The notes beneath the pieces were generated by a model. That model ran no database searches. It was not told the DNA's origin and was given only the letters and a program-made list of their open reading frames with translations. From assembly GCF_001668615.1 (NCBI RefSeq), contig NZ_LZMC01000020.1:21078-85077 (forward strand): a stretch of DNA of 64,000 nucleotides, read 5' to 3'. Positions 24,698 through 33,308 of the stretch are shown piece after piece (the first letter of the stretch is position 1; each line of letters begins with the position of its first letter). This DNA comes from Mycobacterium sp. 1274761.0. GTDB lineage: Bacteria; Actinomycetota; Actinomycetes; Mycobacteriales; Mycobacteriaceae. The position numbers and the translations under genes were made by a program.

Positions 24698-26049
24698 TAG
24701 GTCGCCGCGGCCAGCGCCAGGATCTCATCGCGATCGACCCGCAACAGATAGCCGGCGCGGATGGTCGCGTCCAGTGACTCGGCGAAGCGCTGCAAATATT
24801 CGGCCTTGCCGCCGGGATACAGCCTGCGGCGGGTGGCCTCGTCGAACGGCTCACCCGAACCGAACAGCAGCGCCAACGGGTTGTCGTGACTGCCGACACC
24901 CGAGGTGCGCCCCACCGGCACGTCGACCCACGGTGTGCGCACGCCACCTTTGACGATGCCGAGCTCATCCACGATGAACGACGGTGGCTGCGCGTCGTCG
25001 GTCTCGAGCCGCGGCGCGTGCGGTGGCGGGGTACCGCTGCGCACCCACGAGTGCAGCCCCGAGATCGCCGCCTGCAACACGTAGTGATGCTGCGGCGCGA
25101 AGTTGATGAAGTGCGGCAGCTGCTGACCCATCAATTCCTTGGTCGGCGCGTAGCCCGCGGCCAGCTGCTCGATCGGCGTCGACCCGGTGTCACTGAAACC
25201 CACCGCGATCGTGTACGCGTCAGCATGCGACGTCCCCGCGATCTCCCACGTCCGCAACAACTCACCATCGGACTGCCGCGCCATGTAGTAACCGGGCAGA
25301 ATCGCACCGACGACGTCGGTTTCGGTGATCACATTCACCACCGGAACCCGCAGATCGTCGCGGAACGGCGAGGGGTCCAGGCGGTGCCCTTGCTCCAACT
25401 CGCTCAGGATCGTGGCGCCGGTCAGCGGCGCCGCACCGCCGAACCGGGAGTGCACCAGAAACCCGTCGTAGGTGCGTGCGAACCGGTCGACGTGGTTGAT
25501 GTAGGACGTCAGAAACATCGCCGACTGCGACTCACCAAAGGCCACAACCACTTCCGGCGTCAGACGGCCCAGTAGTTCGGCCGGCGAATCCCGCACCAGC
25601 CGGCCGACCTGGCTGAACATGTCGAACGAATACGCATCACCGGGATGATGCAGGGGCGAATACCGTTGCGGATCCTGGGTTTTCAACGAGAAGTCGCCGA
25701 CGAGGCTCTCGCCGCCCTGGATACCCACCGCCTGGGCCGAGACGCCGACGTAGGCGTAGCCCTCGCGCACGATCTCGCGGTGCGCCATCAGCCACACAGC
25801 GGGGGCGTCGACTCCACCGCTGACATTGAGCCACTCGACGATCACCGTGCCGTTGAACGAGCCGATGTCGGCCGGCGTCAGCGCCACCACCCTTGTGGTG
25901 TAGTCCGCGTCGCCCAGCGCGCCCTCGCCCGCGAACGACGACGCCGTGCCCGACACGAAGAACTCGTTGGCGGTGTAGCCGATGTCGGCGACGTCGTAGG
26001 CGCCGATGATCATGTTCGGTTTGCCGGGTACATGCGCGACGGTGGGCAT
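24694..26049 (-). CDS. Alpha/beta hydrolase domain protein (Abhydrolase_10 type)
   Basis: This protein of about 451 aa belongs to the family of large actinobacterial hydrolases with the motif AFGESQSAMFL as nucleophile elbow and an HAD/HYV-rich C-terminal half. I chose ATG 26049 because the minus-strand hexamer TAATGT (26057-26062) is 7 nt upstream, as in leaderless genes; ATG 26067 is the alternative and adds six residues. No signal peptide is seen. It diverges from the DUF2237 gene with only 35 bp between the starts. Confidence 0.8.
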   Translation of the reverse strand: MPTVAHVPGKPNMIIGAYDVADIGYTANEFFVSGTASSFAGEGALGDADYTTRVVALTPADIGSFNGTVIVEWLNVSGGVDAPAVWLMAHREIVREGYAYVGVSAQAVGIQGGESLVGDFSLKTQDPQRYSPLHHPGDAYSFDMFSQVGRLVRDSPAELLGRLTPEVVVAFGESQSAMFLTSYINHVDRFARTYDGFLVHSRFGGAAPLTGATILSELEQGHRLDPSPFRDDLRVPVVNVITETDVVGAILPGYYMARQSDGELLRTWEIAGTSHADAYTIAVGFSDTGSTPIEQLAAGYAPTKELMGQQLPHFINFAPQHHYVLQAAISGLHSWVRSGTPPPHAPRLETDDAQPPSFIVDELGIVKGGVRTPWVDVPVGRTSGVGSHDNPLALLFGSGEPFDEATRRRLYPGGKAEYLQRFAESLDATIRAGYLLRVDRDEILALAAATY

Positions 26050-26056
26050 GGCGATG

Positions 26057-26078
26057 ACATTAGTCATCAGGCGATACT
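26057..26078. promoter_or_regulatory. Compact divergent leaderless promoter pair
   Basis: On the minus strand TAATGT (26057-26062) is 7 nt from ATG 26049. On the plus strand GATACT (26073-26078) is 6 nt from ATG 26085. Both genes lack a ribosome-binding site at these starts. Confidence 0.45.
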
Positions 26079-26084
26079 GGGCCG

Positions 26085-26471
26085 ATGCCGGATCTCAACG
26101 TGTTGGGCACACCGATGGAGCCGTGCGGCACCGATCCCCTCACCGGGTTCTACCGCGACGGCTGCTGCACATCGGGAGCCGAGGACGTCGGACGTCACAC
26201 CATCTGCGCGGTGATGACGGCCGAGTTTCTCGAGCACCAGAGCTTCATCGGCAACGACTTGTCCACGCCGCGACCGGAATTCCGCTTTCCCGGCCTGGCC
26301 CCCGGCGACCGCTGGTGCGTCACCGCCGCCAACTGGTTGAAGGCGTACGAGGACGGCCGCGCCGCGCCGGTGGTGATGGCGTCGACGCACGAGCGCACGC
26401 TCGAGGTTGTCCCGTTGGAGGCGCTTGCCGAGCATGCCGTCGATGTGCCCGACGATCCCGGCGACCTCTAG
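26085..26471 (+). CDS. DUF2237 family protein
   Basis: This 128-aa protein shows the family signature almost throughout: NVLGTPMEPCG near the N-terminus, TGFYRDGCC, then HTICAVMTAEFLEHQ and APGDRWCVTAANWL. DUF2237 proteins are small, conserved in bacteria and some eukaryotes, and have no assigned reaction; the conserved cysteines suggest metal or redox chemistry, which is inference. The start has a -10-like GATACT 6 nt upstream. It converges with the diguanylate cyclase gene with 3 bp between stops. Confidence 0.85.
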   Translation: MPDLNVLGTPMEPCGTDPLTGFYRDGCCTSGAEDVGRHTICAVMTAEFLEHQSFIGNDLSTPRPEFRFPGLAPGDRWCVTAANWLKAYEDGRAAPVVMASTHERTLEVVPLEALAEHAVDVPDDPGDL

Positions 26472-26474
26472 GGC

Positions 26475-27563
26475 TCACCGGCATTGACGGCGACGGGATC
26501 GCTTCGCTTTGTACATCGCGAGATCGGCGTCCCCCAGGATCTCCTCGGCGCCGCGCCGCTCGTCGCGATCGACCTCGACGATGCCGATGCTCGCACGGAT
26601 GGGAACGGTCGCCTCGCCGATGTTGACCGGCCGGGCAAGCTGGGCCCAGAGTCGGCCCCGCCACTCGCAAATTTCATCCTCGGGGGCGTCGCCGAAGATG
26701 AGGACGACGAACTCGTCGCCCCCGTGCCGCGCGACGACGTCATCCGGACCCACGCACTGCCGCAGCCGCGTCGCGGCCGCCTTCAGCAGCTCGTCACCGG
26801 CTTTGTGGCCGAACATGTCGTTGGTGGCCTTGAGGTCGTCCAAGTCGAGGAACAATACCGCGCGTAACCGCCCGCCGTCTGCTGACTCCAGCGCCTCGGC
26901 GATTCTGCGCAACACGAAAGCGCGGTTGGGCAGTCCGGTCAGCGGGTCGTGGTGGGCTTGATGGTGCAAGCGGTCTCGGTCCTCGCGCTCGGCGGTGACG
27001 TCGGAGAACGACACCAGCACGTCGGGGAACGGACTTTCCCGGTTGAGCAGTCGGGCGCTCATCAGCACCCACAGTCGCTTGCCATTCGGCAGATCAACAC
27101 CATAGAGCTGTCTGCTGAACGCTCCGCTGCGATAGGCGAGAGCGCGCGGGTGACGCTCCGGTGGCACCGGGGCGCCGTCGGCGTCATAAAACTGCGATCT
27201 GGTCGCCTGCTCGAAGAAATCGGCCGCCTCGCGGAGGGTCCGTAGGCCGTAGATCTGCATGGCCGCGGGGTTGAGGTATTTGAGGTTGCCGTCCATCCGC
27301 AGGATGACCACTCCCTCGTCAAGGGAGTCGACAACCGCTGCGAAAACCGATTCGCGATCGAGTTCTGACGCGATCTCCCAGGAGAAGAGCGGAAAGGTGG
27401 ACTCGCCCTCCGCTTGCCGCACGTTGGGCCGCTCGTCCTGACTGTCGTTTGCTGGAAGCGGTCTTAGCACAAGGTTGTGCTTAGAATCTGTGGTAGCTAC
27501 TAATGAGGGGTGCCCGCTTTCGGGAGCATGCATGGCGATACTGTAGTCGGATTCGCGCTTCAT
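26475..27563 (-). CDS. PAS-GGDEF diguanylate cyclase
   Basis: The protein has 362 aa from ATG 27563; other in-frame starts at 27590 and 27644 are possible. It has a disordered N-terminus, a PAS domain (about 90-205, SLDEGVVILRMDGNLKYL) and a GGDEF domain with RHGGDEFVVL and DPLTGLPNR. The active-site loop is intact, so synthesis of cyclic di-GMP is expected. At the inhibitory site the usual RxxD reads GPDD, so product feedback may be lost. The protein has no membrane segment. It diverges from the VanY-like gene. Confidence 0.88.
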   Translation of the reverse strand: MKRESDYSIAMHAPESGHPSLVATTDSKHNLVLRPLPANDSQDERPNVRQAEGESTFPLFSWEIASELDRESVFAAVVDSLDEGVVILRMDGNLKYLNPAAMQIYGLRTLREAADFFEQATRSQFYDADGAPVPPERHPRALAYRSGAFSRQLYGVDLPNGKRLWVLMSARLLNRESPFPDVLVSFSDVTAEREDRDRLHHQAHHDPLTGLPNRAFVLRRIAEALESADGGRLRAVLFLDLDDLKATNDMFGHKAGDELLKAAATRLRQCVGPDDVVARHGGDEFVVLIFGDAPEDEICEWRGRLWAQLARPVNIGEATVPIRASIGIVEVDRDERRGAEEILGDADLAMYKAKRSRRRQCR

Positions 27564-27660
27564 GTCGGCTTTCTGGTGGCTTCTGATCATGCAACTCACG
27601 ATTGTTCCCACGCGGTTAACGTCGCCATAACGCAGGACAGGCAACTCTTAACAAATTTGC

Positions 27661-27691
27661 TTGCTTCATCAATTATCGTGCTCGCTATCGT
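27661..27691 (+). promoter_or_regulatory. Candidate promoter of the VanY-like gene
   Basis: TTGCTT (27661-27666) and TATCGT (27686-27691) are 19 bp apart; a second TATCGT at 27674-27679 arises from a short direct repeat. A transcript from the second hexamer would begin about 27698, at the first codon (ATC) of the signal-peptide-coding stretch. Confidence 0.4.
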
Positions 27692-27754
27692 GGAGTCATC
27701 AGCGTTCATCGATGGGCCGCCGCCCTGACGGTCCTATCTCTTGCGATTGCCTCC

Positions 27755-28432
27755 GTGGTGCAGTGCAGCCGCGCTCAACCGACTCAGCAGCCGACCACAT
27801 TGACCCCACCTGCCGCCTCACGGCCCGCCCCGCCCCCCTCGACGACTTCGTCGCCGGTTATGTCGCCGGTGCCGACGCCGGCCGCGGTGCATGCGGTCAC
27901 GACAGCCGAACTCGGCGCGACGTGGCGGCCCGGCTGCCCCGTCGGGCCGGAGCTGTTGCGCCGCGTCGAGGTGGACTACATCGGCTTCGACGGCCAGGCC
28001 CATCGCGGAGATCTCGTCGTTCACCAGGACGTGGTTGCCGACGTCATCGGAGTATTCGACCGGCTGCAGCAGCAGCGCTACCCGATCGCCAAGATGCAGA
28101 CCGTCGACCACTATCCGGGTGCCGAGGACGAGCTGTCGATGAGAGACAACAACACCTCGGCGTTCAACTGCCGACCACTGCCCGGTTCGAACACGCCGTC
28201 ATTGCACGCGTTCGGTCGGGCGATCGATGTCAACCCGCTCATCAACCCCTACATCGACAGCAGCGGCCATATCGAGCCTGCGACGGCTGGGCCCTACCTC
28301 GACCGCAGCCGCACCGATCCGGGGATGCTGCACGACGGCGACCCCGCCGTGCTGGCGTTCACCGATCTCGGTTGGCGGTGGGGCGGCGACTGGCGGACGC
28401 CGAAGGACTATCAGCACTTCGAGCGTCGCTGA
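27755..28432 (+). CDS. Exported VanY-like M15 peptidase
   Basis: The catalytic domain has the zinc motif SLHAFGRAIDVNP and the late His in DYQHFE, as in M15 D-Ala-D-Ala carboxypeptidase-like enzymes that trim cell-wall peptides. A Pro/Thr-rich linker precedes it. GTG 27755 is the first canonical start, but it would cut a good signal sequence in half: the frame is open upstream and codons 27698-27769 encode a basic-hydrophobic leader (HRWAAALTVLSLAIASVV). No ATG, GTG or TTG exists in frame between the stop at 27617 and 27755. The true start may be the ATC at 27698 or a mutated codon. Confidence 0.8.
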   Translation: MVQCSRAQPTQQPTTLTPPAASRPAPPPSTTSSPVMSPVPTPAAVHAVTTAELGATWRPGCPVGPELLRRVEVDYIGFDGQAHRGDLVVHQDVVADVIGVFDRLQQQRYPIAKMQTVDHYPGAEDELSMRDNNTSAFNCRPLPGSNTPSLHAFGRAIDVNPLINPYIDSSGHIEPATAGPYLDRSRTDPGMLHDGDPAVLAFTDLGWRWGGDWRTPKDYQHFERR

Positions 28433-28452
28433 GCCTTCTTCGGTGATCGACG

Positions 28453-29688
28453 CTAAGGCGTCGGATACATCGGCTGCGGTTCGTGGAACCGGTTGATGAT
28501 CGGAATGCGCTCGATGATCTTGTCGCGCAGGCGTGGTTGGGGCTGCACCGCCGGAACCTGCGGCTGCGCGGGCGGCACGTACACCGGTGCGGGCGGCGTG
28601 TACGCCGGAGCCGGCGGCGTATAGACCGGTGCAGGAGGCACATACGCAGGGACCGGCGGGGTCGCCGCGGGAGGATCGACCTCCGGCACCGCCTCGGGCG
28701 CCGGCGGCGCCGCGGCAACCATCGTTTCGGCGATCGGCGGGGCCTGCGGTTCCGGTGCGGGCGGAAGCGCCGCGGGTTCCGCGGCAGGCGCCGCCGGCCG
28801 CGGCTGCACCTTTGGCGCAGCCAGCGCGGCCTTTGCCTCCGGCGCCACCGTGTTCTTTTTCAGTTGCTCGCCGGTGGCGTTGGCATTGGTGGTCTCCGAC
28901 GGAGAGTCCGATGTCGCTTGCAGACCGAGCACGACCGAGAGCGACACCACCAGGGTGACGGCCGCGCCGACGACGACAGACGTCAGCACCGTCGTACGTG
29001 ACATGTCCCGCAGGCTCAGCGGTGATCGCGAGCGCCCGTCCATGGCGTACACGGCCAGGGCCGAGGCGACCGCCGCGCCACGCGCCATGGCCATATCGGC
29101 CTCCGCCGAGGAAATCACCGGCGCCGCGGCAACCGCACCCATCGCCGACACGACCGGGACGAGATCTGCGGATCCGACGACGAAGATGGCGTCCAGCTGG
29201 CGGTCGTTGAGGTCCAGTGCTATCACACTGCTGGCCAATTCCACGTCGTCGGGCAGGTTCTGCGGATCGGCCGTCACACCCCTGCCGTTCACCACGGCGA
29301 CGAGCTGGTAGTCGGGCTCGAAGACGCAGACCGCGATGCTCTGATAACCGGCAATGTCGGCGATACCGCCGGCCAGCGCCTCGGCAGCCTCGACCTCCGA
29401 CACCGCGATCGCATTGGGAAGGCCGCGCGCCTGCAGCGCCTCGAGAATGTCACCTGCGACGATCTCGCCCGCAGGAGTCCACGTGACGCCGACGGCGTGC
29501 ACACCGTTTTCGATGACGGCCTCGTTGGCGTCCAGCAGCACCGTCAGCAGGGCTTCAGCGTCGAACGCCAGACCCTCCACGATGTCGAGGACACCGCGAT
29601 CGACCGCATCGCCGTCGCCGGCCACACCCTCGACCAGCACCCACCGCACGGCTGTCGAGGTCACCGACAGACCCAGCACCAGGTCCAT
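28453..29688 (-). CDS. Mycobacterial DUF7159-type membrane protein with Pro-rich tail
   Basis: This 411-aa protein has an N-terminal half (1-215) that opens MDLVLGLSVTSTAVRWVLVE and has an actin/hsp70-like strand pattern. A single membrane helix follows (VLTSVVVGAAVTLVVSLSVV, about 233-252), then a long Pro/Ala-rich extracytoplasmic tail with repeats of APxYxPP. I match it to a mycobacterial family (DUF7159) of unknown role. The repeats are protein-level low complexity, not a DNA array. The 189 bp upstream, to the divergent YbhN-type gene, hold only promoter-like AT-rich sequence. Confidence 0.65.
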   Translation of the reverse strand: MDLVLGLSVTSTAVRWVLVEGVAGDGDAVDRGVLDIVEGLAFDAEALLTVLLDANEAVIENGVHAVGVTWTPAGEIVAGDILEALQARGLPNAIAVSEVEAAEALAGGIADIAGYQSIAVCVFEPDYQLVAVVNGRGVTADPQNLPDDVELASSVIALDLNDRQLDAIFVVGSADLVPVVSAMGAVAAAPVISSAEADMAMARGAAVASALAVYAMDGRSRSPLSLRDMSRTTVLTSVVVGAAVTLVVSLSVVLGLQATSDSPSETTNANATGEQLKKNTVAPEAKAALAAPKVQPRPAAPAAEPAALPPAPEPQAPPIAETMVAAAPPAPEAVPEVDPPAATPPVPAYVPPAPVYTPPAPAYTPPAPVYVPPAQPQVPAVQPQPRLRDKIIERIPIINRFHEPQPMYPTP

Positions 29689-29877
29689 TAGCTCTCCCTC
29701 TCGCCTGTCATCCAGGTCAGAGACTACCCAAGCGCTCGCTCAATGGACATCCAGCAATCTTTCGTCAACGCGCTGCGTTGAGACTGCGCTCACGGCGACA
29801 TTTACTCGCACTTCGTCGCCGCCATTGCAGTCTGAATTGCGCGTGGAGCTGCCAAACCGTCCGGTTAACTAGTCCGC

Positions 29878-32250
29878 GTGCGCGTCGACGGACGGGACAT
29901 CTCCGTTTCAGGCAGCTTGTTGCAGCCACTGACTCGCCGCACGAGCGACATTCTGCGGCTCCTGCTGGCCGCCATCTTTTTGGCCGTCGTCATCGCCAGC
30001 TCGCTCATCACTCGCTATGACTGGGTATCGCTGGAGAGCTCGATCTCCGACATCGTCGGGGTGTTGACGCCCACCCAGTCCAACCTCGTCTACCTGGCTT
30101 ACGGCATCGCAATTCTTGTGCTGCCGTTCGCGATCCTCGTCGGGCTGATTGTCGGTCGGCATTGGAAGCTGCTGGGCGCCTACGCGGCGGCCGGGGTCAT
30201 CGCGGTGCTCGCCCTGTCGGTGCGGCCCGACGGCATCGCCGCCCCGCGCTGGCACTTCGACGTGGCCGAGCAGCCCAAGACCTTTCTGTCGCAGTTCCTC
30301 GACGACCCGCGCTGGATCGCGATGCTCGCCGCGATGCTCACGGTGTCGGGGCCCTGGCTGCCCGCGCGGTGGCGGCATTGGTGGTGGGCGCTGCTGCTGG
30401 CGTTCGTCCCGATCCACCTGGTGGTCAGCGCGGTCGTTCCGGCCCGCTCGCTGCTCGGGCTTGCGGTGGGCTGGTTTGTCGGCGCGCTGGTGATCCTGGT
30501 GGTCGGCACTCCTGCACTCGAGGTGCCGCTCGAAGGCGCCGTGCGCGCGTTGGCCCGGCGCGGTTACCAGGTGACCGGCCTGACCGTGGTGCGGTTGGCC
30601 GGCCGCGGGTCGCTTCTCTTGTCGGCGGTCTGTACCGACGGGTCGGTCAAGGACATCGAGTTGTACAGCCCGAACCAGCGCAGCGGAGGCGCGGTCCGTC
30701 AGCTGTGGCGAAAATTCACGCTGCGTGGCGGGGAGACGGCGCCGTTTCATGCGTCGATGCGCCGTATCGTCGAGCACCGCGCGCTGATGGCGATCGCGGT
30801 CGGCGATCTCGGCGTCGCCAACACGGTGCCGCTGGCCGTGACACCGCTCGACCGCGGGTGGACGTTGTACGCGTATACGCCGGCCCGCGGCACACCGCTG
30901 GCCGATGCGACCGAGACAACGCTGGTACCGCGGATATGGGGGTCGCTGCGAATACTGCACGACCAGCACATCTCGCACGGCGACCTGCGCGCCACCGAGA
31001 TCACCGTCGACGGTGAAACCGTGCTGTTCGGTGGCTTCGACCACGCCGAATACGGGGCCACCGATACGCAGATGCAATCCGACATCGCGCATCTGCTGGT
31101 GACCACGAGCGCGCTGTACGACGCGCCCACCGCCGTGCGGGCGGCGATCGGGGTATTCGGCAAGAGCGCGGTGCTGACGGCGTCGCGTCGCCTTACGAAA
31201 GCCGCTGTGCCCAAACGCATCCGGGACACCGTTCCCGATGCGCGAGGCATCCTCAACGCTACCCGGGACGAGGTGAAGCTGCAGACCGGCGCCGCCGAGA
31301 TCGAAACGGAGACAGTGACGCGGTTCAACCGCAACCAGATCCTGCAGATGGTGCTGCTCGTCGCACTGGTCTACGTCGCGCTGCCGTTCATCAGCACCGT
31401 GCCGACGTTCTTCTCGGAGTTGAAGACCGCGAACTGGTGGTGGGCTCTGTTCGGGCTGGCGGTGTCTGCGCTTAAGTATCTCGGCGCGGCGGCGGCGTTA
31501 TGGGCGTGCGCCGACGGCCTGGTGAGCTTCGGCAACCTCACGCTGATGCAGGTGGCGAACACGTTCGCGGCGACGACGACGCCGGCGGGCGTCGGCGGGC
31601 TGGCGTTGAGTGCACGGTTCCTGCAGAAGGGTGGACTCGGCGCGTTGCGGGCGGCCACCGCGGTGGCGCTTCAGCAATCGGTGCAGGTCGTCACCCACAT
31701 CACGCTGCTGATCCTGTTCAGCGCGTTCGCCGGAGCGTCGGCAGACCTGTCCCACTTCGTTCCGTCGGCGACCATCGTGTACGTCGTCGGTGGTGCGCTG
31801 CTGGTGATGATTGCGACGTTCGTCATCGTGCCCAAGCTTCGTTTGTGGCTGACGGCGACGCTCGGGCCGCGCATCGCCGAGGTGCTGCGGGATCTTCGGG
31901 AGCTGGCCGGTGAGCCTCGACGGCTTCTGCTCATCGTTCTCGGCTGCGCGGCAACGACTCTCGGCGGTGCACTGGCACTCTGGGCGAGTATCGAAGCGTT
32001 CGGCGGCAACGCGTCGTTCGTCACGGTGACGGTGGTGACGATGATCGGCGGCACCCTTGCCTCGGCGGCGCCGACGCCGGGCGGTGTCGGCGCGGTGGAG
32101 GCGGCGCTGATCGGTGGCCTCGCGGCGTTCGGGTTGCCCGCCGGGGTCGCGGTCCCGTCGGTGCTCCTCTATCGGGTGCTCACGTGCTGGCTGCCGGTGT
32201 TCGCCGGCTGGTTTTTGATTCGCCGCCTGACCGATAAGGACATGATCTAG
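29878..32250 (+). CDS. YbhN/LPG-synthase-type membrane protein with internal kinase-like segment
   Basis: The 790-aa protein opens with about seven hydrophobic helices (1-215). A soluble stretch (about 220-470) resembles a protein-kinase C-lobe, with HGDLRATEITV and VLFGGFDHAEYG in the places of HRD and DFG. The C-terminal half is the eight-helix flippase-like domain of the LPG_synthase_TM/UPF0104 family, with the signatures TPAGVGGLALSARFLQ and APTPGGVGAVEAAL. Family members move lipids across the membrane. The kinase-like part keeps an Asp in each motif, so it could be active or a pseudokinase. The GTG start at 29878 lies just after TTAACTAG, possibly leaderless. Confidence 0.8.
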   Translation: MRVDGRDISVSGSLLQPLTRRTSDILRLLLAAIFLAVVIASSLITRYDWVSLESSISDIVGVLTPTQSNLVYLAYGIAILVLPFAILVGLIVGRHWKLLGAYAAAGVIAVLALSVRPDGIAAPRWHFDVAEQPKTFLSQFLDDPRWIAMLAAMLTVSGPWLPARWRHWWWALLLAFVPIHLVVSAVVPARSLLGLAVGWFVGALVILVVGTPALEVPLEGAVRALARRGYQVTGLTVVRLAGRGSLLLSAVCTDGSVKDIELYSPNQRSGGAVRQLWRKFTLRGGETAPFHASMRRIVEHRALMAIAVGDLGVANTVPLAVTPLDRGWTLYAYTPARGTPLADATETTLVPRIWGSLRILHDQHISHGDLRATEITVDGETVLFGGFDHAEYGATDTQMQSDIAHLLVTTSALYDAPTAVRAAIGVFGKSAVLTASRRLTKAAVPKRIRDTVPDARGILNATRDEVKLQTGAAEIETETVTRFNRNQILQMVLLVALVYVALPFISTVPTFFSELKTANWWWALFGLAVSALKYLGAAAALWACADGLVSFGNLTLMQVANTFAATTTPAGVGGLALSARFLQKGGLGALRAATAVALQQSVQVVTHITLLILFSAFAGASADLSHFVPSATIVYVVGGALLVMIATFVIVPKLRLWLTATLGPRIAEVLRDLRELAGEPRRLLLIVLGCAATTLGGALALWASIEAFGGNASFVTVTVVTMIGGTLASAAPTPGGVGAVEAALIGGLAAFGLPAGVAVPSVLLYRVLTCWLPVFAGWFLIRRLTDKDMI

Positions 32251-32432
32251 CCGCAGAATTGGCTGGGCCATCATCCATTTGTGCACGATGGCAGTTTCAC
32301 CAAGCAATTAGCAACCGTGCGGCATAATTCGGCGGAAAATAACTAAACGAGTGATGGCCGATTCATAAGACGTTCATTAGCTGTTAGTTCTTCGAATCGC
32401 GAGCGCCACCGGGATATGTCAACATTGCGCGC

Positions 32433-33308
32433 GTGAAGGCACGCAATATCGCGATATTGATCGCGTCGGTCACCGGTGTGACCCCACTGAGCGCCATTCC
32501 GGCCGCATCGGCGCAGCCGTGCCCTGACGTGGAGGTCGTTTTCGCGCGCGGTACCGCAGAGGCACCCGGACTCGGCCCCACGGGCGAGGCCTTTGTCGAA
32601 GCCCTGCGTTCGCGGATCGGGTCGAAGTCGCTCGAGGTATATCCGGTCGACTATCCGGCCACCACCGAATTCCCGCGGGCGCTCGACGGTATCCGCGACG
32701 CCAGCCAGCGCGTCGAATTGCTTGCGGCGAACTGCCCTAACACCAATATCGTGCTCGGCGGCTTTTCCCAAGGCGCGGCCGTGGCGGGTTTCGTGACCGC
32801 CAACGTCATTCCCGACGGAGCACCCGAGGGCGTACCCAATCCGATGCCGCCCGATGTGGCCAAGCACGTCGCCGCTGTCACGTTGTTCGGAAAGCCCAAC
32901 GACCGGTTCATGCGCGCGATCAATCAGCCGGATGTCGACGTCGGCCCGCTGTATGCGGACAAGACGCTCGAGCTGTGCGTCGACGACGACTTCGTCTGCT
33001 CGTCAGGCAGGGACTTCAACGCGCACACCCAGTACGTCGAGACCGGAAAGGTCGAGCAGGCAGCGCTGTTCACCGCCGCCAAGCTGGCGACCACGCCTCC
33101 GCCCGCGGCGACCCCACAGCCCCCGCCTCCTGCCGGTCAACCGCATCTGCCGACGCCTGCTGCCGGCCAGCCGGCAGCCACGCCGCAGCCGCCCGCCGCC
33201 TCACCGCTGTCGACGATTCCGGTCGCGCCGCCGCAGCAGCACCCGCCGCGCTCGCCCGAAACGATCCTCTCGTGTGCGGTCGAATGTCGTGTCGTCGGAC
33301 CGCAGTAA
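32433..33308 (+). CDS. Secreted cutinase-like esterase (Culp family)
   Basis: The 291-aa protein starts at GTG 32433. A signal peptide ends around ASAQPCPD; the cutinase core has GGFSQGA (Ser), DDDFVCSSG (Asp) and FNAHTQYV (His), plus paired cysteines, so the triad is complete. A Pro/Ala-rich tail of about 75 residues follows and ends CAVECRVVGPQ. It hydrolyses ester bonds of lipids or polyesters outside the cell. Its last 20 bp overlap the start of the Tat-exported protein. The 182 bp upstream are AT-rich and hold the promoter. Confidence 0.9.
   Translation: MKARNIAILIASVTGVTPLSAIPAASAQPCPDVEVVFARGTAEAPGLGPTGEAFVEALRSRIGSKSLEVYPVDYPATTEFPRALDGIRDASQRVELLAANCPNTNIVLGGFSQGAAVAGFVTANVIPDGAPEGVPNPMPPDVAKHVAAVTLFGKPNDRFMRAINQPDVDVGPLYADKTLELCVDDDFVCSSGRDFNAHTQYVETGKVEQAALFTAAKLATTPPPAATPQPPPPAGQPHLPTPAAGQPAATPQPPAASPLSTIPVAPPQQHPPRSPETILSCAVECRVVGPQ

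Noticed and set aside
28554..28700. Apparent tandem repeats in the DUF7159-type gene considered as a CRISPR-like array
   Set aside because: The period follows codons for APxYxPP units, spacers are not unique, and the reading frame is intact; it is a Pro-rich protein tail.
31498..32307. 269-aa minus-strand frame opposite the YbhN-type gene
   Set aside because: Composition (His/Arg/Gln-rich) is typical of high-GC antisense shadow frames, and the plus strand has clear membrane-protein signatures.
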